From: Nothophaeocryptopus gaeumannii
Lineage: Eukaryota > Ascomycota > Dothideomycetes > Mycosphaerellales > Mycosphaerellaceae
Reading direction: 5' to 3'
Assembly: GCA_031771865.1 (NCBI GenBank)
Contig: JASISA010000027.1
Location: 1,860,001 to 1,924,000 of the forward strand
DNA: 64,000 nucleotides
Below the pieces are notes generated by a model that ran no database searches, was not told the origin of the DNA, and saw only the letters and a program-made list of their open reading frames with translations. This document shows, piece by piece, positions 9,631-21,361 of the stretch (positions are counted from its first letter, which is position 1; every line of letters starts with the position of its first letter). Made by a program: the position numbers and the translations under genes.

Positions 9631-11034
9631 TCATGCCCGACTATGGATCAGTTCCAGACGATTCCCTTGCCTGTGGATGACGCCCTCCTGGAGTAGCCAT
9701 CGCTCGGTGTATTCGTCTTGGATCCAGATGCTGGGATCTGTGGGTAGCGCATTCTCTTTCTTCGTTTGCTCCATGTGACGTCCTATATGCTCCATTCGCT
9801 CATCCCAGGTATTTGGGCCGTGGAATTCGTGGCTGCAGAGTAGACAGCAGCTATCTTCGGGTGGTGAACGAAGGTGTCTGTAACACTTGGAGGATTCGTC
9901 TTGAAGATACTTCTCATCAGAGGAGCTCTCTTTGCTCGCTTTGGAGGCTTTCTTGTTGCTCTTCGTTGGTGACGGGCTCTTGCCTGCCAGAAGATGCATT
10001 CGTCGCACGTGTTGTATGAATAAGTCTTTTCGATTGAAGTCGTTTGGCTTGCGGTCGCCTCTGTCGTTCGAGCATTGGTTGCAGCGCCAGAAACCGAGCC
10101 GGATGTGTTGTGTGTGGACGTGTCTCTTCCACTCGTTCTTGTTACCAAATGTCGACGTACAGCCGTAGATGACAAGAGGGCATGGGAACGCTCGAAGAGC
10201 AAAACCGTCATTCTTTTCCTCTGACTTCAAAGTTGATTGTTGCGATGACAGCCTTCTGGGCGCGGAAGGGCGCTTTGCAATCCTTCCCGAGATGACAGCG
10301 TTAGATGGATTTCGTCTTCGTCTGAATTCTGGCTCTTCGGACTCCTGACGGGGAGTGGACGCGGATTGGGATTCGGACGTAGGAGCACTGCATACATTGT
10401 CGGGAGTGGTTCCATTATCATCAGCCATCGGCTCATAGCCTTCCTCTGCGTAGCCCTGGTAGTATGGGTAGGGATAGTATGGTGCCTGCTCGTGCTCGAA
10501 TGGATACAAATCGGGTTGCTCATCAGCAAGGGTCTGCACCTGGTTCAGCGCGACACAGTCGATGTGGGAATCGACTCGGGCAATGGGCGCAAATCCGCCT
10601 CCACTCTGCGAGACATCTGTCATTAGCAGCGTAGGGTAGGGTTGGCCTCTCGTGTCAGGCGACGACATTGCTGTGTCGAGCAGTTCGCTGAAGGCACTTC
10701 CATGATACGATGACTCGAGACCACTCCCGCTACTCATAGGTGATGCATGGCGGGCTCGTCCATTAGCGACCATCATTCGGTGGTAAGGCAAGTTCGTGTT
10801 TGGTGGCAGCAAGCCGTCCTCGTTGATGTCAATGCACGGACGGGCAAACGCGCGCTCGCCCTCCTGCAGATATCGATGTGATGGTAAAGTGAGAATGTCC
10901 GGAGCGCTTGATTTCCAAGAGTGAGAGTGCGAGTCCACGTCGATGGGTACGCGGTCGATGCAGACTCTCTCGTATCGATCGTATGATGTCCAGGACGACT
11001 CCAGAGGAGAGAAGGCCGGTGGATCGAAGCTCAT
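9631..11034 (-). CDS. C2H2 zinc-finger transcription factor
   Basis: This single-exon gene encodes 467 aa, starting MSFDPPAFSPLESSW. Residues 1-270 are disordered and Ser/Pro/Tyr-rich, with a patch APYYPYPYYQGY, probably an activation region. A basic stretch (RRRRNPSNAVISGRIAKRP) may be a nuclear localisation signal. Fingers: C285-C292-H305-H310 in CPLVIYGCTSTF...EWKRHVHTQH; a second with C318/C321 and a long loop to LFIQHVRRMH; a third, CCLLCSHEF...MEHIGRHME. This spacing, with the final finger followed by a Trp-rich tail, occurs in a fungal-specific C2H2 group of unknown targets. About 1.9 kb of upstream DNA lacks genes, which may mean a long promoter or leader. Confidence 0.88.
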   Translation of the reverse strand: MSFDPPAFSPLESSWTSYDRYERVCIDRVPIDVDSHSHSWKSSAPDILTLPSHRYLQEGERAFARPCIDINEDGLLPPNTNLPYHRMMVANGRARHASPMSSGSGLESSYHGSAFSELLDTAMSSPDTRGQPYPTLLMTDVSQSGGGFAPIARVDSHIDCVALNQVQTLADEQPDLYPFEHEQAPYYPYPYYQGYAEEGYEPMADDNGTTPDNVCSAPTSESQSASTPRQESEEPEFRRRRNPSNAVISGRIAKRPSAPRRLSSQQSTLKSEEKNDGFALRAFPCPLVIYGCTSTFGNKNEWKRHVHTQHIRLGFWRCNQCSNDRGDRKPNDFNRKDLFIQHVRRMHLLAGKSPSPTKSNKKASKASKESSSDEKYLQDESSKCYRHLRSPPEDSCCLLCSHEFHGPNTWDERMEHIGRHMEQTKKENALPTDPSIWIQDEYTERWLLQEGVIHRQGNRLELIHSRA

Positions 11035-12951
11035 GACGGGCTCGTCAGAAGACTAATGGGTTGAATATAATTGTGGTAATCGTGGGACTGTTTTCAATGA
11101 TGAATGCCGGATGCACGATGTTGCTGGCCGATCAGAGATAACAACACTGTCGATGGAGAGCTAGGAGATGAGAGCAGGGTTGAACAATGCTCTGTCGGCT
11201 CGGTCGGTGGATCAATCGCGCAACATATATGAGAGACTGCTAGAATCTGGAGGGCGGGTTGATGAGGCCGCAGTCAATGCAAGTGACGACCACCCGCATT
11301 GGTAGGGGTGCCAACGAAGAGGCTGAAGTGCCAAACTCAGGCACACAGCAGTAAGTCGAAGGTTAACACGATAATAACAGCACAGCAAATCATCGAGGAC
11401 TCCGCCCACCTTTCGCGACTATATGTCAGTTCATCCTCCTCAGTTTGCAGAAGGTCACAGCAGAACCTCAAGGTGTACCCATGTACACGGCCTGCGTTCG
11501 ATCTTCCAAGCATAGGCCATCATCCGGCGCATGTCGCTTGACCGGTGTGGAGTCCAGACAAATCAGTTTGAAGGCTCACGCTCAGCTTGGTATGCGATCA
11601 GCTTTCGCACGCTCTTTCCCGGCTGGCATCTGCAGGCAGATGGCAGGGCCAATACGGCCCCCGACGCCCTCTTCTGCGGGAGGTGTACCGGCTGCATCCT
11701 GCTATCGGCGCCCGTGTGCTGTCATCCCAACCTACGGCATGATCGGCTTCGTAATGCATCCGGCCCGATATGGGGAGTGCATGCTCGTGGGCTTGCAGTC
11801 TGTGCATCCGTAGTGTCTATGAAGCTTGGGCGTCCAGAGGCGCTCTCAACGCCACTACACCTTCTTCTTGTCCATATCTCGCAGATGGGACCTTCGTTTG
11901 TTGCTTCCCAAATGCATGGCCGGTTGCTAACAATGGTTCAGCCATCAGTCCGCTCCATGCAAAAGCATACAAGATGGCTTTCGTGGAGGCAGAGCTCCAG
12001 CTCGTTGGCGCCGCCCCCTGGCCTGCTTGCATGAATCTCGCTTGTACTGCAGGTTGCCTTCGATTTGCCTTGCCTGACCATGCAGGCTGCCTACCTCTCG
12101 CAGGTACAAATCGTACTTCTTAGTGCGGACAGCGGCCTCCCGCAGCCGTAGTGCACTCCCAGGTCGAAGCCTCCAGGCACAACAAGGTGTTGTTTCGATT
12201 GACTTCGACACCGAACGTGAAAATAGGATCCTGCCGCTGAGCCACAGGCTTCGCCTCTGCCGTCCCTCCGCCAACGTGACGCCAAGGCTGGACCCTTGTA
12301 AGTGAGTGAATGATGAAAAGCCTCCCAAACGCTCAAGACGCACATCCGCAAGAAGCGCACTAGGAAAAGCTGTGATGTAGCTTTGGGATGTTTGCTCCTC
12401 CTACAAAGTTGTGTTTCGTAGGAAGCGACCCACGTGCCGCGCACAGGCCTCCTCCATGTCTTGGCGCGCTGAACCTCACGGATGGCATTATCGACATGCC
12501 ACATCTGATTATAGACGATATACCGCTATCGGAAGCCTAGGTCAGCGGGTCTCGGTGAAGGGAAGAGCACCCTGCACTTTGTAACACTTTATCAGATAAG
12601 AGTGGTACATATCTGTGGACTAGATTCGATGTAGGGTCGATATTTGATACCTTGGCACGAGCTCCAGACCTTTGCCATCCCTCTCGAAGGATTACGGCTC
12701 CGAATAATTCCCACGCACATGGCTTGACACAAACTCCATTCGCTTCGCACTCTCACACAGATATGCATAGATACCCGCCGCCATAGCCATCGACAACGGC
12801 ATGGCTTCAATCTGGCTTTCATGGTTTTCAAAAACCAAATTAGATTTAACTTGACATCCATTTCCGGGCACTCCAAATCCCATTTCCCCACGGTCATATG
12901 CAAAGTGCTTCGTCTAGGGTATATGCTGTAAATCTCATCACACACGTCACA
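11035..12951. other. Long intergenic region, no gene seen
   Basis: About 1.9 kb. Several open frames of 70-170 codons overlap on both strands (around 11.5-12.5 kb), but none shows a domain, codon bias or usable splice structure. It contains the promoter of the C2H2 gene and the 3' side of the monooxygenase gene. Confidence 0.5.
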
Positions 12952-14431
12952 TCACATCCTAGGACGAATCTTGAATTTGTGTTCTTCCGGCAAGAACCAA
13001 TTAGCAATCTTCTGTGCTTCCGGGCCCGTAATTGTAGTTGCTTCATCTTTCACGGGCTGACCTCCATTCAGAAAACAAGAAATCTCATGGTCCGCGTGAG
13101 CTTCGGCGTCATACCCATAGCACTCGAGTACCGTCTGAGGATCACCGTACAGGTTGGCGCTTTTCATGGGAACTTCTCCGCGAAGCTCACATTCCATGGT
13201 CTTGTTTCGCGCCTCTGTGGCTGGACCTTCTGGTAAGTGCCAGAGCCATCCGTTCAGGAAGGAGACTTGTTGCTTGTAGGCTGCTTTGGGCATTCGACCT
13301 CGCTCATAGATGCAGATGGCGTCAAAAATGCTTAAACGGCCTTCGATGACACTAGCAAGGCACCTTCCGAGGAATGCCCCGTCTTCCATACTTGTAGCAG
13401 CCCCTTGAGCCATGTGGTTGGTCATCGAGTGTGCAGCATCTCCAATTAATACAATTTTCTTCTCTGGACTTGACCATGAAGTCAGAGGACCCGTCACCAG
13501 TAGCGGCCATCGCGATATGGGCGGCTTGATCTTGTCAATAATTCGCTTGATGCGCGGATCGTAACTGGCGTATTCACTCTTCACCTCTTCAATGGGCACT
13601 TCGCGTACTGTGTCCACCGGAGGGTCGCGAAAGTGACTGAGTACCATATTGAAGTCCTTGGCATTTGAAATCGGGTATGATATGATGTAACCAGTTGGCG
13701 CCATCCAGACCTCCATGGTCTTGATCAGATTGCCGTCCTTGTCTTCAACCAGCTCTCGTGTCAGTGGGTCTTTCCTGACTTCTTCGTAGGGCACAATCGC
13801 CCGGTATGCGCAGTTGCCATTCGGAGGACGCGGCTTGACATCGGGAAACATGGTCCGCCGGACGATGGATTGCACGCCGTCTGAACTGACTACTAGATCA
13901 AACATGTATGTCCTTCCCTTCTCTGTCTTGACTTTCACTTTGCCACTAGACTCTTGCTGGAGTGCTGAGACTCGGCTGGCAATGACCAACTCCACTCCGC
14001 TCTTGCGCGCGATCTCGACAAGGCCGTTGTGGAGATGGTGCCTATGTACTAGCCACCACGGATATCCTGTCGTCTCTTCCACTCTCCTGATCAGCGTGTA
14101 TCCTATCTTCGTGCCATCCTTCTTTCGGAGATTTAGCTCCTTGAAACGCACAAGATCTTTTCCAATGACCTGATCGACGCCATATCGTATGAGCAATCGA
14201 GCAACGTTCGGAGTCTACCTCCATATTAGCATGCAATGGACACTGTGCCAAGCAATACTCTACCATTTGTATGCCGGCTCCTATCTCACCCAGCTGTTCG
14301 GCCGCTTCGAGCACTGTCACCTTTCCTCCTGCCCGCGCAATGGCTATGGCAGCCATTACACCTCCAATGCCCGCTCCTACAATGCCTATGTTAAGCTCTC
14401 GTTGAACCATCTTTGCTCTATGTTGTTCCAT
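12952..14431 (-). CDS. FAD-dependent monooxygenase (salicylate hydroxylase-like)
   Basis: Exon 1 is 14431-14264, the intron is 14263-14215 (GTAGAG donor, TGCTAAT branch) and exon 2 is 14214-12952, giving 476 aa. The dinucleotide-binding loop is GIVGAGIGG (residues 16-24), with the acidic strand end VTVLEAA. The DG motif appears in VVSSDGVQSIVRR and the second FAD motif in VLIGDAAHSMTNHMAQGAA. These define class A flavoprotein hydroxylases, which use NAD(P)H and O2 to hydroxylate aromatic or polyketide substrates. The start at MEQHRAKMVQ was preferred over one 26 codons upstream because the extra sequence looks non-coding. It is divergent from the MFS transporter at 15.3 kb, so shared control is possible but unproven. 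Confidence 0.88.
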
Positions 14432-15327
14432 TATTCGTTCGTGTTTGTTCCAAATACTGACGGTAGGATTGAGAATGGCGAGCCGGCAACGAAAGAGAGG
14501 AAAGGTCATTCACCACGTACGCCGAAATCTGGATGGTCTTTCGAACATGGAACATCTTCCGAGCTCACATACTTGCCTTGTCCATGCAGCGTTCATGCCA
14601 TACCACCGAGACTCGGTGCGAGCGTCCTACCTCCGTACTGTGTCCATCATTTACGTATGCGGACGTGGTGCTGCTCTCATAACAGCCATAATCCCCGCAC
14701 CTCTCTCCCGTCTCCAGTACTCCTCCATTCGAAAATTAGGTGCCGCCTCGGAAGAATTGTTGGTTTCTCGGAGCTCATGTCGTACGAAGCTTCAGGAACC
14801 AGGAGACTGCTCATGATACGGGAGTAGGCCGGCTTGAGGTGAGTGAATGACATTCAGAGTAATATCGTGAACGAGGCGTTCATCAAGAGAGGAAAAGGAA
14901 GGTTGCGGGCGAGATGAACGTCGGCGTGCTGATGTCTTGATCGCAACAAGGCTCCTGCTCAAGATCTTGGCAACCTGGAACATCTGGTGCGACTAGACCG
15001 CATATGGACTCCCTCATTGCTAATCAGTCGGCGATACAGTAGGAACTCCGACCTCAACAACAATGAGCCAAGTCAGCATCATGACTTCGAATGCATCTCG
15101 TCCTCGCGTCTTTCCATCAATCGAAAGCGGCAGGCGACCTTTTGGATTTAGGAGAGAGAACAACGTCAAGATTCGCGCGCGATCTTCGTGACTTGCAGAC
15201 TGTGCTTATCGCCACGCAGCTCATGCGCCATACCACAGGACCGGTACCTGACTATCCACACCGAAAATAGCGCAACATCACCATATCCATCAGACGATCA
15301 GGCATCAAAAGGCCTTGATAGTCCGGG
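14432..15327. other. Divergent promoter region
   Basis: About 0.9 kb between the monooxygenase (minus) and the MFS transporter (plus). Open frames here are short and overlapping. I found no clear TATA element. Confidence 0.4.
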
Positions 15328-17199
15328 ATGCCTCAGCAGAAAGATGGCATCGGTCAACTAGAGCATTCGGAATCTTCTTCGACCCTCTACAAGTCCGGAC
15401 TGTCCTCCGGAGCATCGACGCCTGCTGATGAGAGAACACCTTTGATCGGCCCTTTACCTACAGCCATTGGGAAGGGCCAAGGCCAATATGTTGATCCAGT
15501 TACCGGTGCATCTCCTCAAGGTGCTGCACATGCAAAGCCGACTAAGCCAAGCAGGAGTTCAAGAAACGACGATGAAGATGAGATTCTCCATACGACAGCG
15601 AACCATTCTCTAAGCCGCACGCGAGGAACGTTGGTCGTCCTTGCCTTAGGATGCCTCATCTTTGTGCAATCAACGAACATCTCCATGCTCACAACGACCC
15701 AAGGCGCGATCGCCGAAACACTCGATGCCTTCGAAAAGACATCCTGGTTCACATCTGTCTATCTGATCGTGATGAGCGCATTGGGACCTCTGCAAGGCAA
15801 GCTAGGCAGTGTCTTCTCTCCCAGGACCTGCATTTTTGCATCTTCAATATTCCTGGCAATAGGTTCAGCCGTCTCGGCCTGGTCAAATAGCTTCGCGAGT
15901 TTTCTTGTTGGCAGAGCCGTCACGGGAGTGGGAGCCAGCGGTGTGTTCACGATTAGCATTATCATCGTACTGGAACTCACTGGGTCAAAACAAAGAGGTC
16001 TTGGTGTTGGTATGCTCAACACTGGCTACACGATGGGAGTTGCAGTCGGAGCGACAGCTGCCGGAGCTCTACTTCCACTCACGGGATGGAGAGCTTTATT
16101 CTGGATGCAGATCCCGATTGCTCTCATCGGAGGTACAGTGCTGCTGTTCGCGATACCATTGGACTTCACACACGGCAAATCCGATGAAGTCGACGACTCA
16201 ACCACCTGGAAGAGGCTAAAACGACTCGACTATTCCGGCGCCATCGCCCTCACAGCTTCTCTGGTTCTCCTACTCTACGCTCTTTCCGCTACAAAGAAGA
16301 TACCTTTGCTTCCCATCCTCCTCTCAGCCCTAGTGGGGATCATCTTCGTCCTAAACGAAGTTTACCTCGCCTTCGACCCCGTAATCCCAGTCGCCCTCCT
16401 CAAATCCCGCGGCCTTCTCCTCACGTGCCTCGCGACTCTGGGTTTCATGATGGCGCGCTGGTCAGTCCTCTTCTACGCGCCGACCTACGCCCTTGCTGTC
16501 CGCAACTGGCAGCTATCGACCGCAGGAGCGATGCTCATACCGACGAATGCCGGGTTTGCGATTGGAGGTCTGCTTGTAGGCTGGCTACACGTCAAGCGGC
16601 CGGGATCATTCTACTTCCCGACTCTCATCACTTATGCGCTCTTCCCGGCGTCTCTGGCTGCGCTGGCTTTGTTGAGTGGTCATGAGAGTCCGGCTTGGGT
16701 CTTCGTCGTGTTTGTATTCATTTGTGGATTCGTGACCGGAGCGGCGTTGAATTACAACCTTGCACATTTGCTGCATATTACGCCAAAGGAGACGCATTAT
16801 GTTGCGACCGCTTTGCTCGGCACATTCAGGGGCTTTGCGGGGTCGTTTGGGAGTGCTATCGGAGGTGGGCTTTTTCAGCGGACACTTTATTCGAGCCTTA
16901 CATGTCGATTTAGAGAATTGGGTCTAGAGCGAAAGCACCTTATCCGCCAGTTGCTGGGTCAGCCAGTCTTGGTCGGAAACCTGACCAGCGTAGAGAAAGA
17001 AGTTGCTATCGAGGGCTATGAGGATGGTTTGAGGCTGCTTTGGTACAGCATGGCATTGATCGCCGTGGGAATGTTCTTCATCCAGGCTGGCACTGGATGG
17101 GAAGGAGACGCGGAGAAGAGGAGACAGCGCGAAGAAATGGAAAGACGGGCTCTTCTAGACGAAAGTGTTGAAAACGGCGTGCGGGCGTTGATCGCATAG
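15328..17199 (+). CDS. MFS transporter, 14-TM DHA2/vacuolar basic amino acid type
   Basis: Single exon, 623 aa. The first 95 residues are cytosolic and polar and include DERTPLIG, an acidic dileucine-like signal typical of vacuolar membrane proteins. From about residue 96 there are 14 hydrophobic helices, starting GTLVVLALGCLIFVQ. MFS motif A-like and motif C segments are visible (LVGRAVTGVGASGVF, LNTGYTMGVAVGATAAGALL). The layout matches fungal proteins related to VBA/Fnx vacuolar amino acid importers, though drug exporters in the same DHA2 branch look alike. The polar N-tail with the dileucine signal favours the vacuolar role. No frame disruption. Confidence 0.85.
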   Translation: MPQQKDGIGQLEHSESSSTLYKSGLSSGASTPADERTPLIGPLPTAIGKGQGQYVDPVTGASPQGAAHAKPTKPSRSSRNDDEDEILHTTANHSLSRTRGTLVVLALGCLIFVQSTNISMLTTTQGAIAETLDAFEKTSWFTSVYLIVMSALGPLQGKLGSVFSPRTCIFASSIFLAIGSAVSAWSNSFASFLVGRAVTGVGASGVFTISIIIVLELTGSKQRGLGVGMLNTGYTMGVAVGATAAGALLPLTGWRALFWMQIPIALIGGTVLLFAIPLDFTHGKSDEVDDSTTWKRLKRLDYSGAIALTASLVLLLYALSATKKIPLLPILLSALVGIIFVLNEVYLAFDPVIPVALLKSRGLLLTCLATLGFMMARWSVLFYAPTYALAVRNWQLSTAGAMLIPTNAGFAIGGLLVGWLHVKRPGSFYFPTLITYALFPASLAALALLSGHESPAWVFVVFVFICGFVTGAALNYNLAHLLHITPKETHYVATALLGTFRGFAGSFGSAIGGGLFQRTLYSSLTCRFRELGLERKHLIRQLLGQPVLVGNLTSVEKEVAIEGYEDGLRLLWYSMALIAVGMFFIQAGTGWEGDAEKRRQREEMERRALLDESVENGVRALIA

Positions 17200-20100
17200 A
17201 ATTGTAGACGAGAAGCGAATGAAGTCTTGATAGATGTCAGACCAGGCTATCCCTCTTTTGCAACGTCAAGGCGGTGTGCTCGCGCCGAGCCAGACAGCTC
17301 GGTTCCCTCAAGGCAATCTTCACCACTCCACGGCATTATCGGCGCTAGAAATGGGATCTCGAGGATGACGACGATCACGTCCATGCCGAACGCGTAGCAG
17401 AATGGTGCGAGTCGTCAAAAAGGCCACCATAGCGCTGGCTCAAGGATCGAGTTCGATGGACTGTCGAGTTGATGCCGGGTCCATGTAGTGAGTGGTTGTT
17501 CGACGGAGCTTTGGATGCTAGCTGCACGTAAGAGATTTGTGTCGATTGTGACGCGCCAGAGCTTGTCCAAGGCGTATTTTGGTGATTTGCTTCGAATCGC
17601 TACCCTTAACTCATATGACGCGAACTGCGTTGCTGGATTGCGTGTTCGCCAAACGTCTCGATTTCGCTCACGTCACTCCTCTGATGCCTCTTGGGAATGT
17701 CTTCTTCGAGCTCTTAATACTGAGAATTGACTCGTTATGCTCTTCTCATCCATTGGCCATGAATGAAGAAGTTCTGATATTTGTACCTACTCTGCGACCT
17801 ACCTGTCCGTTGATCTTGCCGCCGACACCACGAACGACATGTTATGGCGTCTTGGTCTGTACACGTAGACACCTTGTGAGTGAATACAATTCCTCTTCCT
17901 ACTCTTCGAAGCAACACCGCGTCCGCCGGTCAAAGAACAACAGATATTCGTCGGTTCGAGCATCGTCGCCGACGCAAGAGCAGTCGAAGGGATGACAAAA
18001 CAGACTCTAAACCTCAGCCCGAGCGCTTAAGTGTCAACTGAAGATCCATAGGTCTGGACGAATCACATTGAATGCCTGGCCGGTGGCCTCAGGCTTGCCA
18101 TCGATGTTGGCATAACAATCCCAAGTCCGCCAATAACTCTTGATTTCCGGGACGGTACCCTCAGCGCTTCGAGACACCTTCTGAATCGCTCTTTTGATCG
18201 CTGACGCTGCATCGCCAGCCCTACCTGACTACTTCCGAACCTCTGTTCCTCGGACCGGCTCAGCTCATGTACGGCCCGAAAGGTGCCGACTAGCGTCGGT
18301 ATGAGTGATTTCGTCACCGTGTCAGCTCATGCTCGAGCTCGTGGCAGCCAGCTGCAGGAATGGAGTGTGGTCGCGAGAATAGCACCATCCCCGAGCTTCT
18401 GCGTTGCGGGCGTATCTTCGACATCGCATTTTGAACATGTCCGAGAGTAGTTCCACCGCGAAGCTGGGCGGCTAAGCATACGAGGCAATTTGCAGTCTGC
18501 ATGAACGCAGTGCCCATTTCGAGTAGATGCCTGAGAGAGTTGGTCTTTGCGCAATTTCGTCCGGGACGGACCATAGAGGTATGCTCGTGCTGATATGCGA
18601 GAACAACCACGCTGGGTCGTCTAGTGAGTTGAGGGCCACGCTGCGGTGAGATTCGGCTGTGAATCCAATAGAATACCCTGCAACGAGGTCCACTCTTTGC
18701 TTCTCAATTCTCGTGGGCATATTTGCCTTGGATTTGGGCCAAGGTTTGTACTTTCAATGCTACTCGTGCTCTATGAAGAAGCATTATTCCTTTGGATGAA
18801 GAGTTGTCTAGGCTCCACAGCCACAAGATATTTTGGTTCGTATCATCGGGAGCATTATTCTAAGGGCAGATGTTTTTGGCATCCTCAAGCTGTAATCGTC
18901 GTCACGACGTCGCCGTCTGCCGATACCTTGAACGTCAGCTCTGTCAAGTGTCATGAAGCCGAACTCGAGACATCTCTCCAGGAACACGATCAGCTTCCGA
19001 GACAGGCTTCGGCCGTTCTCAAGATCCGCGCCGTCCAGAAGATTTTAGTGCGTGCCAACGTCCGGGAGACGTTTGCGACGTCGACTTCTCCCAACGTCTT
19101 AGACGCAGCCCTGTCCACGCGACGTAACGAGACGTGACATGCTGGCGCGAAAAGCACACGATCATGAGAATGAGGTCTCATCGGCCATCTTGCTCCGCGA
19201 ACGCAGCCAATGTCGTCCTGCTGGCTCCGAGGCGTCCGGGCGGCTGTGCGACGATGATCTTGTCGGACCTCATCAAACGTAGGAGGCTGCACTATGGCTT
19301 CTCGGCGGTCCTGGTAGGCGCAATCCCTTCTTCGCTCGCCGTCACCCTAAGTCTTTGTCGCCTCTTTGTATGAAGACAGCCGACTTCCAATTTCGAAACG
19401 GCCGGTGGTGCTGAGATGGTCGAACAAGCCATCGTTGCCAACACAAAGTACGGGAAGCTCTCGAGAGCCCAATGGAGCTTCTAATCTTGTGAGCAATCTC
19501 GCCCGTAGCACAGACCGAGGCCTCCTCCAAGCAAATGCAGGTACGAAGTCGAGCTAGTTTTTGGTGGATCATAAGCCCGAATAAGGTTTGGGAAATACCG
19601 CCATTTCACAAGGATAGTAACTACGACATAGCCATTTTCTCGAGAAAGCGATTGCATAGTGTTGTTCACGATGTAAAGCTCTACATCTTCCCCTGTCACG
19701 ATATCGTTCTTGTCTCGTTGTGAGGGTGAGAATGCGCCGCCAAGACAAGGCCTAGATTCGTACTATGACCTACTAAAAACGAGCTCCTTTGTACAGTGGA
19801 ACTATACAAAAGCAGCTCGCCTTGGTCTTCCCGCTTGTGCAGGACAGACACTGTGTCGTCACTTCAAGGTTGCCGGTAGCGCTGATCTCTCTCCAAAAGT
19901 GGAAGTAAGTCCTGTGGAAGAGGAACGACTCCACCAATCGGTCCGCCTAAGCTGCAGATGAATGGTCATCTTGCTCCAACCTCAGTATGGTTCCCACATC
20001 ACTAGCGTGCGGAGAAAGCAATTGAGGTACCCCAGAGTTTCTTTGGCTTCAAGTCGAGAAAATGACCTTTGGTGTGGACCACGACGATGCCGAGGCAGCG

Positions 20101-20321
20101 TCCCACCGACCTAGCCAATGACTGGTCTGAAGAAAGGCGTTCGCAGACGAACCGATGATCATGATGCTGGAAAGCATGGACTAGCAAAGCTATCATATGT
20201 GTGATGGAGCTCCTCTCACGCGCTTCTGTCTAGACTTCCTTCCATCAGAGTTCGCGACTGGAAGACAGTTCGGGAGGGCACACGAGCATCAACCTGGACA
20301 GTCGTTACACCATTGCACATC
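17200..20321. other. 3.1-kb region without a credible gene
   Basis: I see no recognisable domain here. Frames of 60-163 codons occur on both strands and mostly overlap each other. On the minus strand around 18.47-18.65 kb a short frame reads ALNSLDDPAWLFSHISTSIP and looks protein-like, but stops interrupt it on each side. This may be a relic or a poorly conserved non-coding transcript. Confidence 0.4.
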
Positions 20322-21361
20322 ATGAAGTTGTTCGCGCCTTTGGTCTTCGCCGCTGGCGCCCTGGCTTTCAGCGTTGATATGCGCCCCCGACACCTCATCG
20401 CGCGACAGGCTACAGCTGATCTCGCGAGCGATATCGAGGCTATCACTGCTGCGACCAAAGACCTGGGAACCGCAATTCAGGGATTTGGCTCTTCAACTTC
20501 GGCACTCGATGTGAATGGCAAGGCCTCAGCTGTCACCGATGCCATCAACCACGGAACTATCGATGCCGGCGATGTCCAACAGATTGACCAAAACGATGCG
20601 CTCTCACTCGCAAACCCGGTCCAAGAGCTCAGTAAGGCAACAGAGGCGACAATCCAGACTTTGATCTCTAAGAAGTCTGCATTCGTGCAAGCTGGTCTTG
20701 GTGACGCTGTCCTCCAGACTCTGAAGCAGCAGCAAACTGCCTCCAACAAGTTCTCTGCTGCGCTTCTCAGCAAGCTTCCTCCAGCGCTCCAGGGACCGGC
20801 CTCGAACTTGGCCAAGCCAGCAGCGGATGCCATCAACATGGGCATTGTCGCGTACAGCTCAGGAACCACTCCGTCAAGCAGTTCTTCTCAGGCTGTTGCG
20901 CCGGCGCCAACTACCAGCACACAAGCTGCTGCTCCAGTGGCCCAAACAACCTCTACTGAAGCCGCTCCGACCACGACTATGGCAGCGCAGACCATGACTG
21001 AAGCCGCACCCGTCGCTCCTCAAGCACCCAACACAATGCCGGTGGTGCAGATCTCCGATGGTCAGAGTACGTTTCCACCTCTGCCGCGAATGTTGAGTTG
21101 AATAAAGACTGACTTTTGACCCCAGTTCAAGCGCACCCAACGACATACGGCAGCTTCGCCAGCCAGATGCCGACCACTTACGGATCGTTCATTCCAGCAG
21201 CATCTTCGGCACCGTACTCTTACTCATACTCGAAGCCAGGGAGCACGCCTAGCAGCGTGTCTCCAGCCGTCGCTCGGTACACCGGCGCCGCCGCGCCCAA
21301 GGCCGTTGTTGGTTTCGGCGCGTACGCTGCCTTTGCGATGGTTGCTGTTGCTGCGTTGTAG
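20322..21361 (+). CDS. HsbA-like secreted, GPI-anchored wall protein
   Basis: Exon 1 is 20322-21066, the intron is 21067-21125 (GTACGT donor, CTGAC branch, CCCAG acceptor) and exon 2 is 21126-21361; 326 aa. MKLFAPLVFAAGALAFS is a signal peptide. Residues about 25-190 form a helical domain of the hydrophobic-surface-binding/Mp1p type (DIEAITAATKDLGTAIQGF, LISKKSAFVQAGLGD). A Thr/Ala/Pro-rich linker follows, likely O-glycosylated, with the repeated motif PTTYGSF. The C-terminus is hydrophobic (VVGFGAYAAFAMVAVAAL), as required for GPI attachment. HsbA proteins bind hydrophobic surfaces and help recruit secreted hydrolases; here the anchor implies a wall-bound form. Confidence 0.87.

Noticed and set aside
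11531..12034. 167-codon ORF upstream of the C2H2 gene
   Set aside because: Cys/Trp/His-rich random-looking translation and overlapping frames on both strands.
18646..19137. 163-codon ORF in the gene-poor block
   Set aside because: Starts at a weak context, no domain, composition unlike neighbouring genes.
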